Positions 40,293 to 49,633 of a stretch of 64,000 nucleotides of DNA are shown in pieces. The stretch lies in contig NZ_WEGH01000003.1 of NCBI RefSeq assembly GCF_009604375.1, positions 62,001 to 126,000 on the forward strand, written 5' to 3'. A program made the translations under genes and the position numbers. The notes under the pieces were generated by a model, which saw only the letters and a program-made list of their open reading frames with translations, was not told where the DNA came from and did not search any database. Within the stretch, counting starts at the first letter, position 1; every line of letters starts with the position of its first letter. This DNA is from Actinomadura macrotermitis. GTDB taxonomy: Bacteria > Actinomycetota > Actinomycetes > Streptosporangiales > Streptosporangiaceae.

Positions 40293-41660
40293 TCAGCGTG
40301 GTGTGACGATCAGCCGCACCGGATCGCGCGGCTGCAGCGTCAGGGACAGTTTAGGCATGACGGAATCGGCGACCTTGACCTGATATCGACTCAGCAGCGC
40401 CGCGACGATCAACGTGGCCTCCTGGTAGAAGAACGCCTCCCCCAGGCACTTGTGGACGCCGTCGCCGAACGGCAGGTAGGCCAGCGGGTGGCGGCGCTGC
40501 ACCTGGTCGCGCTCGAACCGGCCGGGATCGAAGCGCAGCGGGTCGGGCCAGAACTCGGCCAGCCGGTGCGTCAGGTACGGCGAGACCACCAGGGTGGACC
40601 CGGCCGGGATCGGCACTCCGCCCAGCACGTCGTCCTCGGTGGCCATGCGCGGGACGGCCCAGCCCACCGAGTGGATCCGCATCACCTCGCGCAGCACCTG
40701 CTGGGTGTAGCCGAGCCTGCGCACGTGCTCGCGCCCGGGCCGGCCCGAGCCGATGACCTGGTCGACCTCCGCCCGCACCCGCTCGGCCACCTGCGGATGG
40801 GCCGCCAGCGCCGCCCAGATCCAGGTGAGCCCGATCGCGCTGGACTCCGAGCCGGCGACGAACAGCGCGATGATGTCCTGGCACACCTGGTCGTCGGTCA
40901 GCGGCGCACCGTCCGCGCCGACGCCGTTGGACAGGCGGGTCACCACGTCCTGGCCGTCCCGGGGGCCGCTCCGGGCGGCGGCCACCACGGGCCGCAGGAT
41001 CTCGTGCACCGTCCGGGTGGCGCGGCGGAACGCCCGGTCGCCGGGCAGCGGGATCGCGTGCGGCACGAACGGCATCGCCATCCGCCACAGCAGGGAACCC
41101 ATGGCGGTCGCGATCGCCTCCCCCAGGCGGTCGCCCTCCCCCTCGGGGATGAGCCGGCCGAAGAACACCGGGTCGACCACCCGCTGCACCACCCGGGTCA
41201 TCTCCACGCCCGCGTCCACCGGGCGGTCGGGGCCGCTGCGCGCCGCCATCTCCTCCACCGCGGCGACGATCGAATCGCTCATCTGCTCACCGGCCTGCGC
41301 CAGCTGGCTGCCGGAGAACGCGCCCCGCAGGATCTCGCGGCTGGCGTGCCACTGCGGCCCCTCGCCCGCGATCCCGTCGCCCGTCAGCCGGCCCAGCGCC
41401 TGCCACATCGCCGCACCGCGCGGGTAGTTCCCGGCGTTGGTGCGCAGGATCTGCTGCAGGTGCTCGGGCCGGGTGACCAGGTAGGGGGTGAACGGGCCGA
41501 GCCGCAGCCGGGTGATCTCACCCTGCGCCTCGCCGAGCTCGTCCAGCAGTCCCAGCGGTCCCCCGCGCCGCACCAGCGACATGACGCGCCGGAGCGGCAC
41601 CTCACGCACCGAAGGCCGCGCGGCCGCTGACAAGGTGGGCGCTTGTGCGTCGATCGACAT
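40293..41660 (-). CDS. Cytochrome P450
   Basis: A 455-residue P450. I-helix AGSESSAIGLTW (about 260-271), ExxR in EVMR (about 318), and heme-ligand loop PFGDGVHKCLGEAF (about 393-406) with the proximal Cys. It resembles the class found next to terpene synthase genes and in conservons. The ATG at 41660 (MSIDAQ) has a modest ribosome binding site; the longer frame to 41702 is less likely. It heads a minus-strand unit with the terpene-synthase-like gene and is divergent from an aldo/keto reductase. No ferredoxin gene is nearby. Substrate unknown. Confidence 0.9.
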   Translation of the reverse strand: MSIDAQAPTLSAAARPSVREVPLRRVMSLVRRGGPLGLLDELGEAQGEITRLRLGPFTPYLVTRPEHLQQILRTNAGNYPRGAAMWQALGRLTGDGIAGEGPQWHASREILRGAFSGSQLAQAGEQMSDSIVAAVEEMAARSGPDRPVDAGVEMTRVVQRVVDPVFFGRLIPEGEGDRLGEAIATAMGSLLWRMAMPFVPHAIPLPGDRAFRRATRTVHEILRPVVAAARSGPRDGQDVVTRLSNGVGADGAPLTDDQVCQDIIALFVAGSESSAIGLTWIWAALAAHPQVAERVRAEVDQVIGSGRPGREHVRRLGYTQQVLREVMRIHSVGWAVPRMATEDDVLGGVPIPAGSTLVVSPYLTHRLAEFWPDPLRFDPGRFERDQVQRRHPLAYLPFGDGVHKCLGEAFFYQEATLIVAALLSRYQVKVADSVMPKLSLTLQPRDPVRLIVTPR

Positions 41661-41946
41661 GGAGGCATCCCTCACTGCTCGCGTGGAAACTGGCAATCGC
41701 ATCGGCTACGCAACAACAGGGGTTCGTCGGTGGGTGATGAGATCGTTGATGGATTCCGGCGCTGCAGGGCGGGATCGGTGTCGGCGTCTCCTCGTGGTCG
41801 AGCCGCCCGAACATGGCGGCAAGTGATCACAGGAAGTATCACATAACGGTCATACCTCCTCAAGATCGTCGAGGAGTGACAAGAACCGTGCCTCCGGCCG
41901 TCGCGCAGGACGGCCGTACCTGGCTCATCGACGCAAGGGAGCGACC

Positions 41947-42945
41947 ATGCGCTACCGCACACTCGGCAGTTCGGACCTCGAGGTCTCGGAGATCTCGCTG
42001 GGGTCCTGGCTCACCTACTCCGGCGGCATCGAGGCGGACGCGACCCGCGCCTGCACCGAGGCCGCGTTCGAGGCGGGCGTCAACTTCTTCGACACCGCCA
42101 ACGTCTACGGGCGGGGCGCCGCCGAGACGGCCTGGGGCGAGATCCTCTCGGGCCGGCCTCGGGACTCCTACGTCCTGGCCACCAAGGTCTGGGGGCAGAT
42201 GTCCGACGACCCGGCCGACCGGGGCCTGTCCCCGGCGCAGATCGCCAAGCAGATCGACGCCTCGCTCGTCCGGCTGAAGACGGATCACGTCGATCTCTAT
42301 CAGGCGCACCGCTTCGATCCCGCCGTGCCGATCGAGGACACCGTCGAGGCGCTCCAGAAGGTCGTCGAGCAGGGCAAGGCCCGCTATCTCGGTTTCAGCG
42401 AGTGGACCCCCGAGCAGATCCAGGCCGCCATCGACATCGCCGGGCCCGGGCTGTTCGTGTCCTCCCAGCCGCAGTACTCCATGCTGTGGCAGGCCCCCGA
42501 GGCCGAGGTCTTCGGGCTGTGCGCGGCCAACGGCATCTCGCAGATCGTGTGGTCGCCGCTCGCCCAGGGCGTCCTCACCGGCAAGTACAAGCCCGGGCGG
42601 CCCGTCCCCGAGGGGAGCCGGTTCGCCAGCGCGGAGATGGCGGTGTCCCAGGACCTGGTCTACAGCGAGGCGACCCTGCGGGCGGTGCAGCGCCTGGTGC
42701 CGATCGCCGAGGAGGCGGGGATGAGCATGGCCACCCTGGCGCTGGCCTGGGTCCTGCGCCGTAATGAGGTCGCCTCCGCGATCACGGGCGCCTCCCGCCC
42801 CGAGCAGGTGCACGCGAACGCCGCCGCCTCCGGGGTGGAACTGGACGAGGACCTGCTGACCGCCGTCGACCAGGCCCTCGGCGACGTGCCCGTCACCGGG
42901 CCGATCCTCGCCCCCTACGCGCAAAGCGGCATCAAACACCGCTGA
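41947..42945 (+). CDS. Aldo/keto reductase
   Basis: A 332-residue AKR TIM barrel of the potassium-channel β-subunit/YghZ kind. The catalytic tetrad is visible: Asp in NFFDTANVYG, Tyr in VYGRG, Lys in LATKVWG and His in YQAHRFD. NADPH-binding signatures are WSPLAQGVLTGKY and the C-terminal AITGASRPEQV. The ATG at 41947 follows AAGGGAGCG. It is divergent from the P450 gene over 286 bases that may hold shared control sites. It may act on the P450 product; inferred from position only. Confidence 0.92.
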   Translation: MRYRTLGSSDLEVSEISLGSWLTYSGGIEADATRACTEAAFEAGVNFFDTANVYGRGAAETAWGEILSGRPRDSYVLATKVWGQMSDDPADRGLSPAQIAKQIDASLVRLKTDHVDLYQAHRFDPAVPIEDTVEALQKVVEQGKARYLGFSEWTPEQIQAAIDIAGPGLFVSSQPQYSMLWQAPEAEVFGLCAANGISQIVWSPLAQGVLTGKYKPGRPVPEGSRFASAEMAVSQDLVYSEATLRAVQRLVPIAEEAGMSMATLALAWVLRRNEVASAITGASRPEQVHANAAASGVELDEDLLTAVDQALGDVPVTGPILAPYAQSGIKHR

Positions 42946-43304
42946 CCGGGGCGGCTGGGCGGGCGAAGTCCTGCCCGGCCTCCGGCCTCACCGTCACCGC
43001 CTGCCCCACCGTCCCCTGGCCCTCCTGGGGTGGGCGGCGGCGCTGTCCGGCCTCGGGTCCGGCGCCGGAGAGATCCGCCACTCCAGCAGCGCCTGGCTCG
43101 CCCGTTCGTCCGCGGCTGGGAACGACCCGCTGAAGGTCCTCGCGCACTGATCCAGGGCGGCCACCGCGGCGGCTCGGGCCTTACGGATACCGAGGCCGTC
43201 CAGGAGGGGGCACCCGTAGCTACGTAGTTCTGCGGATAGTGCGGAGAGGGCCGCTCGGCCGATCCTTGCGCTGCAGCGGGACGTGCGGACGAGGAGGCGG
43301 CGAA
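42946..43304. other. Gap with no recognised gene
   Basis: About 360 bases before the PucR-type gene. No supported frame or RNA; nothing notable was seen. Confidence 0.5.
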
Positions 43305-44465
43305 GTGACGATCATTGAGGGGGATGCCACGCTCGACCGAGCGCTCCGCTCGTGCGTGCCGGAAGTGGCGGCGGAGGTCACGGTCCGGGTCCGCAGGCGG
43401 ATGCCGGAACTCGGCGGTGCCGGGTATCTGGACTCGTTCATGGAGGAGCTGATCGACCACTTCGTCGACCTGCTGGCCGAGCCGGGCCCTCCGTCCGAGG
43501 AGTTCCTGCTGCGGGCACGCGAGGCCGGGGTCCGCGAGGCGGGCGAGGGACGCTCCTTCGACGTGCTGCCCGCCGCGACGAGGCTGGCCGCCGGGATAGC
43601 GATCGCGCGGTTGACCGAGCACGCCGAGCGGCTCGGCTTCCGCGTGGGGATCAGCACGATCGGGAAGGTCACCCAGTCGGCGTTCGCCTGCACCGACCGC
43701 ATCGCCGATGCCGTCATCGCCGGGCACGGGGGCTTCCGGGCGCGCAGGCTCGCCGAGGACGAGAGGCGCCGGCGCGAGCTCCTGGATCTGCTGCTGGGCC
43801 CCCGTCCCGGGCTCGCCGAGGTCAAGCAGGCGGCGCGGCAGGCCGGCTGGCCGATGCCGCGCACCGTCGCCGTCGTCGCGCTGCGGCCGTCCGGATCGGC
43901 CGACGGGTGGCCCGTGGTCCCGGCCGACGCGCTCCCGGGCCTGCATCTGGACGAGCCGTGCCTGATCGTGCCCGACCCCGGCGGTCCCGGGCGGCACCGG
44001 CGGCTCGAGGCCGACCTGCTCGGCTGGGCGGCGGCGATCGGCCCGACCGTCGGCGTGACGGACGCGGCGTGCTCGCTGCGGTGGGCGCGCCGCACGCTGG
44101 CGCTGGTCAGGTCCGGCCGGATCAGGCCGGACGACCGGCCGGTCCGATCGGCCGACCACCTGTCGCGGCTGATGACATCGTGGGGCGCCGACCTGGTGGA
44201 CCTCGTGGCCGCCGACCGGCTGGCGCCGCTGGCCGCCGTCCGGCCGTCGCTGCGCCGGGAGCTGGAGGTGACGCTGCTGGCGCTGCTGGAGTGCCACTTC
44301 CGCGCCGGCCCGGCGGCGACGCGGTTGCACGTCCACCCGCAGACCGTCCGCTACCGGCTCCGCAAGCTCGAGTCGCTGTTCGGCGACGGGCTCTACGAGC
44401 CCGGCGTCCAGCTGGACATGCACCTGCTGCTGCACGCGCGGCACGCCACGCCAAACCCGGACTGA
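43305..44465 (+). CDS. PucR/CdaR-type helix-turn-helix regulator
   Basis: A 386-residue regulator with a poorly conserved helical N-terminal half, a central GGDEF-like region (about 190-270) and a C-terminal PucR HTH: LLALLECHFRAGPAATRLHVH and PQTVRYRLRKLESLFG (about 330-367). The GTG at 43305 has GGAGG 7 bases upstream. It sits 54 bases before a LuxR-type ATPase regulator on the same strand, and both face the end of the glycerol/ester operon. A role in controlling it is possible but unproven. Confidence 0.88.
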   Translation: MTIIEGDATLDRALRSCVPEVAAEVTVRVRRRMPELGGAGYLDSFMEELIDHFVDLLAEPGPPSEEFLLRAREAGVREAGEGRSFDVLPAATRLAAGIAIARLTEHAERLGFRVGISTIGKVTQSAFACTDRIADAVIAGHGGFRARRLAEDERRRRELLDLLLGPRPGLAEVKQAARQAGWPMPRTVAVVALRPSGSADGWPVVPADALPGLHLDEPCLIVPDPGGPGRHRRLEADLLGWAAAIGPTVGVTDAACSLRWARRTLALVRSGRIRPDDRPVRSADHLSRLMTSWGADLVDLVAADRLAPLAAVRPSLRRELEVTLLALLECHFRAGPAATRLHVHPQTVRYRLRKLESLFGDGLYEPGVQLDMHLLLHARHATPNPD

Positions 44466-44519
44466 CCTGCTGTTACCGCGCTAGCGGGGCAGATCGGTAT
44501 CGGCTACCGTGCTGGTGTC

Positions 44520-46796
44520 ATGGACCTGCCGCGCGTCGCCACCAGCTATGTCGGCCGCCGGCGCGAGGCCGCCGAGGTGCGGGCGGCGCTGCGGGCCGGG
44601 CAGCTGGTGACGCTGACCGGTCTCGGCGGGGTGGGCAAGACCCGGCTCGCCGAGGCGGTCACGGCGCAGGCCGCCCGCGGGTTCGCCGGCGGCGCCGTCT
44701 TCATCGATCTGACCGAGCTGCGGGACGGCGCGCTGCTGGCGGACCTGGTCGCCACCCGGTCCGGCCTGCACAACAGGTCCGGGCAGCCCGCGCTGCGGCT
44801 CGTGCTGAACCACCTGCGGGAACGGGCGGCGCTGCTCGTGCTGGACAACTGCGAGCACGTGGTGGACGAGGCGGCCGCGTTCGTCTCGGCGGTCCTGGAC
44901 GAGTGCCCGCGGGTGGCGATCCTCGGCACCAGCCGGCAGTCGCTCGGTGTGCGGGGCGAGCGGGTCCTGCAGGTCCAGCCGCTCGCGGTGCCGCCGGACG
45001 ACGCCGATCCGCCGCTCACCGAGCTCGCCCGCTACGACGCCGTCCGGCTGCTGGTGGAGCGCGCCTCGGCCATCCTGCCCGGCTTCGCCCTCACCCCGGA
45101 CAACCGTGCCGCGGTGGTCCGGATCTGCCGGCAGCTGGACGGGCTGCCGCTGGCGATCGAGCTGGCGGCGGCCAGGCTGCGCTCCCTGTCGCCCTGGCAG
45201 CTGGCCGACCGGCTGTCGCGGCGGCTGCCCCTGCTGACCTCCAGCCCGCGCACGGCGCCCGAACGCCAGCGGACGCTGCGCGCCACCATCGACTGGAGCT
45301 TCTCGCTGTGCTCGCCGACCGAGCAGGCGGTCTGGCGGCGGGCGTCGGTGTTCGCGGGGACGTTCGACCTGCCGGCCGCGGAAGAGGTGTGCGCGGGCCC
45401 CGGGCTCGCCCCCGACCAGGTGCTGGACGCCGTGGACGGCCTGCTCGACAAGTCCGTCCTGCTGCGGGAAGGGCAGGGCGAGATCGTCCGCTACCGGATG
45501 CTGGAGACGATCCGCGAGCGCGGCCACGAGCTCCTGGACGCGGCGGGCGAGCGGCCCGCGGTCTCCGGCCGGCACCGTGACTGGATCGACCGGCTGACCG
45601 CGGCGGCGGACACGGCCTGGGCCGGGCCGGAGCAGCTGCGCTGGATCGTCCGGCTGAGGCTGGAGCAGGCGAACCTGCGCGCGGCCCTGGAGTGGTCGCT
45701 GACCGAGCCGGGCGAGGCGGGGGCGGTGCTGCGGATCGCGTCCCGGCTGGACGAGTACTGGACGTTCTTCGGCCACAGCCTGGAGTGCCGCCAGTGGCTC
45801 GACCGGGCGCTCGCCGCGACGCCGGCCGACCATCCCGACCGGCCGCGGGCGCTGGCGTTCTGCGCGCTGCACTCCGCCTGGGTCCTCGATCTGGACGGCG
45901 CGGCCGACCGGCTCGCCGAGGCCGACCGGCTCGCGGCGGGCGCACCGGGCGAGCTGCAGCGCGCCCTGCTGACCTACGTCCGCGCCCTGGTCGCGCAGCT
46001 CAGGACGGACGTGAGCGCCGCCGACCTCGCCGCCGAGGCGGCGGCGGCCTTCCGGGCGCACGGGGAGGTCCGGCGGGAACTGCACCCGCTCTGGATCTAC
46101 GGGGTCTCCAGCGGCTACCGGAAGGGAGAGGTCGCCGAGGGCAGGCGGGCGCTGCACCGGATGCTGGAGCTCTGCGAGGCCCGCGGCGAGACCCGGTACC
46201 GCGCCATGGCCCAGTTCGGGCTCGCCTACCTGGAGGTCGAGCGGGGCGACGCCGGGGTCGCCGAGGAGCTCGCCCGCGCGTCGCTGCGCAATCTCATGAA
46301 GATCGGTGCGGGGTCGGGGACCGCGTACCTGCTCGACAATCTGGCCTGGATCGCCGACCGCAAGGGCGAGCATGCCCGGGCCGCCACGCTGTTCGGCGCG
46401 GCGGCGTCGCTGTGGCAGGCGATCGGGTCGGCGCCCGAGATCGCCGTGTCCGGCCCGCACCGCGCGCACAAGGCGAGCACGCTGGCCGCGCTCGGCGGCG
46501 AACGCTTCACCAGGGCGTTCGCCGCCGGGCGCGGCATGAGCGGTGAGGAGGCGGCGCGGTTCGCGCTCGATCCGGCGGGCGCCGGCGAACCGGCCGCCGG
46601 CGCCCGGCCGGGATCGCTGACCGGGCGCCAGTGGCAGGTCGCCGGGCTGGTCGCCGAGGGGCTGTCCAACCGGGACATCGCGGCCAAGCTGGTGATCTCC
46701 CAGCGGACCGCCGACACCCATGTCCAGAACATCCTCGACAGGCTCGGCTTCCGTAAGCGCGCTCAGATCGCGGCGTGGTTCACCGAGCAGCGCTGA
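44520..46796 (+). CDS. LuxR-type regulator with NB-ARC-like ATPase domain
   Basis: A 758-residue STAND-type regulator. N-terminal ATPase: Walker A GLGGVGKTR (about 34-42), Walker B LLVLDNCE (about 107), sensor ILGTSR, GLPLAIELAAARL. A winged-helix/α-helical region with TPR-like repeats follows (about 300-660), then a C-terminal LuxR HTH LTGRQWQVAGLVAEGLSNRDIA (parts LTGRQWQVAGLV and GLSNRDIAAKL) ending AQIAAWF. Large ATP-binding LuxR proteins respond to inducers. It is convergent with the carboxylesterase gene (4-base gap). Confidence 0.92.
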   Translation: MDLPRVATSYVGRRREAAEVRAALRAGQLVTLTGLGGVGKTRLAEAVTAQAARGFAGGAVFIDLTELRDGALLADLVATRSGLHNRSGQPALRLVLNHLRERAALLVLDNCEHVVDEAAAFVSAVLDECPRVAILGTSRQSLGVRGERVLQVQPLAVPPDDADPPLTELARYDAVRLLVERASAILPGFALTPDNRAAVVRICRQLDGLPLAIELAAARLRSLSPWQLADRLSRRLPLLTSSPRTAPERQRTLRATIDWSFSLCSPTEQAVWRRASVFAGTFDLPAAEEVCAGPGLAPDQVLDAVDGLLDKSVLLREGQGEIVRYRMLETIRERGHELLDAAGERPAVSGRHRDWIDRLTAAADTAWAGPEQLRWIVRLRLEQANLRAALEWSLTEPGEAGAVLRIASRLDEYWTFFGHSLECRQWLDRALAATPADHPDRPRALAFCALHSAWVLDLDGAADRLAEADRLAAGAPGELQRALLTYVRALVAQLRTDVSAADLAAEAAAAFRAHGEVRRELHPLWIYGVSSGYRKGEVAEGRRALHRMLELCEARGETRYRAMAQFGLAYLEVERGDAGVAEELARASLRNLMKIGAGSGTAYLLDNLAWIADRKGEHARAATLFGAAASLWQAIGSAPEIAVSGPHRAHKASTLAALGGERFTRAFAAGRGMSGEEAARFALDPAGAGEPAAGARPGSLTGRQWQVAGLVAEGLSNRDIAAKLVISQRTADTHVQNILDRLGFRKRAQIAAWFTEQR

Positions 46797-46800
46797 GCGG

Positions 46801-48351
46801 TCATCGGAGCGCGGACCACAGGTCGCAGTTGTGCTCGGCGGAGAAGTCCGCGACCCGTCCCGGCGCGGGCGGGACGTAGGAGATCATGTGCGGTGCGGCG
46901 GCGGAGAAGGCGGGCCATTCCCCGCTCCCGGCGGGCCGCCGGTTCTTGGCGAAGCCGGTCCAGTGCCTGCGCATGGTGGCGGCCAGCCTCTGCTGGTCCG
47001 GTGCGAGCGGTGCCGGGAAGACCGCGTTGCCCACGTCGAAGAGGTACTGCAGCTCCGACGCGTGCGAGGCGCCGTAGGGGAAGGACACCGGCGGCAGGTA
47101 GAGCTGGGGCGCGTTCCGGTCGTTGAACTCGTAGGCGTAGGTCGGGACGCGCTCGGACAGCCAGCCGTCGAGCTCGCGCGCGGGGCAGGCGAAGCTCGCG
47201 TCGGTCGCGGCGGCGGCCAGCGCGGACGCCGGGCTCGGGTAGCGGCCGAGCGGGTACCGTTCGGCGACCCGCGCGGCCTGTGCGGCCGAAACGCCGGTCA
47301 TGCCCTGGATGCCCGCCAGGTAGGTGTCCGGGGTGACGCGCTGCCCGGCCAGGTCGTAGCCGGTCGCGACGAAGTAGGTGGACTCGTCGTGCGTCGTCCC
47401 GTTGACCACGGGGACCCGGTGGAAGGCGCCCGTGCGGAACGCCTCGTCCAGCGACCGGGGCAGGACGGCGCCGTCGGTCTGCAGGAACATGAGCGGCTGC
47501 TGCCTGCCGAGCAGTGCCGACGGCGGGAGCGCGCGCAGGCAGGCCGCCTGCCCGCCGGGGCAGCCGGCCGCGGCGGCGAGCGCCGCGCCGTCGGACTCGG
47601 CGCTCGCGCGCGTCTGGAGCCTGAGGTTGTAGGCGCCGCTCTGGCTGATCGCGGCGGAGAACAGCCCGGCGGAACCGGGTGAGGTCAGCTGCGCGAGGAC
47701 GCTGTCGCCGCCGGCCGACTCGCCGAAGACGGTGACCCGGCCCGCCTGCCCGCCGAAACGGCCGATGTTGCGCTGGACCCAGCGCAGCGCGGCCTGCTGG
47801 TCCATGAGGCCGTAGTTGCCGGTGGAGCCGTCGGCGGCGGCCAGCGCCGGGTGCGCCAGGAAGCCCAGGGCACCGAGCCGGTAGTTGAGGGTGACGACCA
47901 CGGTGCCCTGCTCGACCAGCTTGGCCGGGTCGTAGTTGCCGCCCGCCCCCGACACGAACCCCCCGCCGTGGATGTAGACCATCACCGGGTAGCGGCGTCC
48001 GCTCCGCGAGGCGCCCTTGGGCGTGTAGACGTTCAGGTAGAGGCAGTCCTCGGAGGTGGGCGCCGTCGTCTTCTGGACGCAGCGGGGCGAGAAGGCCGTC
48101 GCCTCGCGCACGCCCCGCCACCGGGCCGCCGGCCGCGGCGGCCTCCAGCGCAGCTCCCCCACCGGCGGTGCGGCGTAGGGGACGCCGAGGAACCGGTCGG
48201 CCGCCGGCGTCGTCGCGCCGCGCAGCGCCCCCTTGTCGGTGTGGACGACCGGCGCGCCGGTGGTCCCGGCCAGGGCCGGGCCCTGCGGGACGCCGGCCGA
48301 CAGGACCGCGGCGATCCCCGCCGCCAGGACGCTCTTGCTCGTCAGCTTCAT
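46801..48351 (-). CDS. Secreted carboxylesterase/type B lipase
   Basis: A 516-residue type B carboxylesterase. N-terminal signal peptide (about 1-29, ending ALAG). Oxyanion motif YIHGGGF (about 127), nucleophile Ser212 in FGESAGG, His in YGASHASEL (about 435) and the EDCLYLNVY signature. It hydrolyses carboxylic esters outside the cell. Its ATG overlaps the stop of the substrate-binding-protein gene (TGATG), making it the last gene of the glycerol/ester operon. The coupling suggests that it releases the molecule the importer takes up. Confidence 0.92.
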   Translation of the reverse strand: MKLTSKSVLAAGIAAVLSAGVPQGPALAGTTGAPVVHTDKGALRGATTPAADRFLGVPYAAPPVGELRWRPPRPAARWRGVREATAFSPRCVQKTTAPTSEDCLYLNVYTPKGASRSGRRYPVMVYIHGGGFVSGAGGNYDPAKLVEQGTVVVTLNYRLGALGFLAHPALAAADGSTGNYGLMDQQAALRWVQRNIGRFGGQAGRVTVFGESAGGDSVLAQLTSPGSAGLFSAAISQSGAYNLRLQTRASAESDGAALAAAAGCPGGQAACLRALPPSALLGRQQPLMFLQTDGAVLPRSLDEAFRTGAFHRVPVVNGTTHDESTYFVATGYDLAGQRVTPDTYLAGIQGMTGVSAAQAARVAERYPLGRYPSPASALAAAATDASFACPARELDGWLSERVPTYAYEFNDRNAPQLYLPPVSFPYGASHASELQYLFDVGNAVFPAPLAPDQQRLAATMRRHWTGFAKNRRPAGSGEWPAFSAAAPHMISYVPPAPGRVADFSAEHNCDLWSALR

Positions 48352-49628
48352 CAGCCGGCCTTCCGGGTGTCGATGGCCTCGCCGAACAGGTTCCAGCGCT
48401 CGCCCTTGAACCGCTGGAGCTGCAGCGTCTCCAGCGGGTAGCCGTCCTGCGGGGTGGTGTTCATCGCGATGCCGGGCAGGAGCAGGTCGGAGTGGACGTC
48501 CTTGAGGTCGCGGACCGCCTCCATCAGGCCCTCCCTCGTCGGGCACTTCAGCGCGCCGAGCGCCTTGTCCATGGCGCTCGCCGAGGCCCAGCCCAGGCTG
48601 TAGAAGGCGTTCGAGGAGTCCAGGCCCGGCGCGTACTTCCCCAGCTTGTCCTTGTAGAGCCTCATCTCCGCGTCGCCGCCCCACTGCGGGTCGGAGGGGT
48701 CCTTGAGGAACGCCGCGGAGACGATGTTCTGCACCCGGTCGAACCCGACGGGCTTCAGGACCGTCGCGGACGAGGCGACGTTGTTGATGATGTGCACCGG
48801 GTTCCAGCCGGTGTTGTTCGCGTCGGCGGCGAGCGCCTGCGTGCCGAACTTGGGCGTCGTGATGTCCAGGAGCACGTCCGCCTTGGAACCGGCGAGGAGG
48901 CGCATCTGCGGGTCGATGCTCGGGTCGGTGACCTCGTAGCTCTGCTCGGCGACCACCGTCACGCCGCTGCCCTTGATCTCGTCGGTGAACCCGCTGCGCA
49001 GGTCCTTCCCGAAGTCGTCGTTCTGGTAGAGGATCGCGACCTTGGCCTGCGGCTTGTCCTTCTTGAGGTACTGGGCGTAGACCCGTCCCTCCGAGGAGTA
49101 GCTGGGCTGCCAGCCGATCGTCCACGGGTGCTTCACCGGATCGGCGCCCCACTTGGACGCGCCGCTGGAGACGAACACCTGCGGCACCTTCTGCTGATTG
49201 GCGTACTGCATCACGGCCGCCGACGTGGGCGTGCCGAGCGTCTGGAACAGGGCGAAGACATGCTGCTCCTCGACCAGGCGGCGGGCCTCCTCGACCGACT
49301 TGGGCGGCTGGTAGCCGTCGTCGCGGACGGTGAAGTCGATCCTGCGGCCGTTGACGCCGCCCTTCTCGGCGTTGACGTAGTCGAAGTAGGCCTTGACGCC
49401 CTTGGGGATCTGGCCGTACGCGGACGTGGGGCCCGACAGCGGGTAGATGCCGCCGAGCTTGATGCTCTTGGCGGTGATGCCGGTGGTCTGCTGGCCCTTG
49501 CACGCGCCCTCGGCGGAGGTGGCGGCGCCGTCCGCGCCCCGGCCGCCGCACGCGGTGGCGGCGAGCAGCAGCGCGGCCGCGGCCGCGGTGCAGCGGATCG
49601 TCGTGGCACGCAGCGTCTTGTCGGACAT
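48351..49628 (-). CDS. Liv-type ABC transporter substrate-binding lipoprotein
   Basis: A 425-residue periplasmic-binding-fold type I protein. Lipobox LLLAATAC (Cys about 28) marks a lipoprotein. The mature part has GGIYPLSGPTSAYG, DDGYQPPKSVEEARRLVEEQ-like sequence and the two-lobed LivJ/AmiC layout. Such proteins bind amino acids, amides, urea or aromatic acids; the ligand here cannot be read. The operon with glpK, glpD and two ester hydrolases argues for a glycerol-ester-related ligand. First component of the importer made by the next four genes. Confidence 0.9.
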   Translation of the reverse strand: MSDKTLRATTIRCTAAAAALLLAATACGGRGADGAATSAEGACKGQQTTGITAKSIKLGGIYPLSGPTSAYGQIPKGVKAYFDYVNAEKGGVNGRRIDFTVRDDGYQPPKSVEEARRLVEEQHVFALFQTLGTPTSAAVMQYANQQKVPQVFVSSGASKWGADPVKHPWTIGWQPSYSSEGRVYAQYLKKDKPQAKVAILYQNDDFGKDLRSGFTDEIKGSGVTVVAEQSYEVTDPSIDPQMRLLAGSKADVLLDITTPKFGTQALAADANNTGWNPVHIINNVASSATVLKPVGFDRVQNIVSAAFLKDPSDPQWGGDAEMRLYKDKLGKYAPGLDSSNAFYSLGWASASAMDKALGALKCPTREGLMEAVRDLKDVHSDLLLPGIAMNTTPQDGYPLETLQLQRFKGERWNLFGEAIDTRKAG

Positions 49629-49633
49629 GGGGC

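Noticed and set aside
46801..49551. 916-residue frame across the esterase and binding protein
   Set aside because: The N-terminal 400 residues are a shadow of the binding-protein gene; the signal peptide and overlap place the esterase start at 48351.
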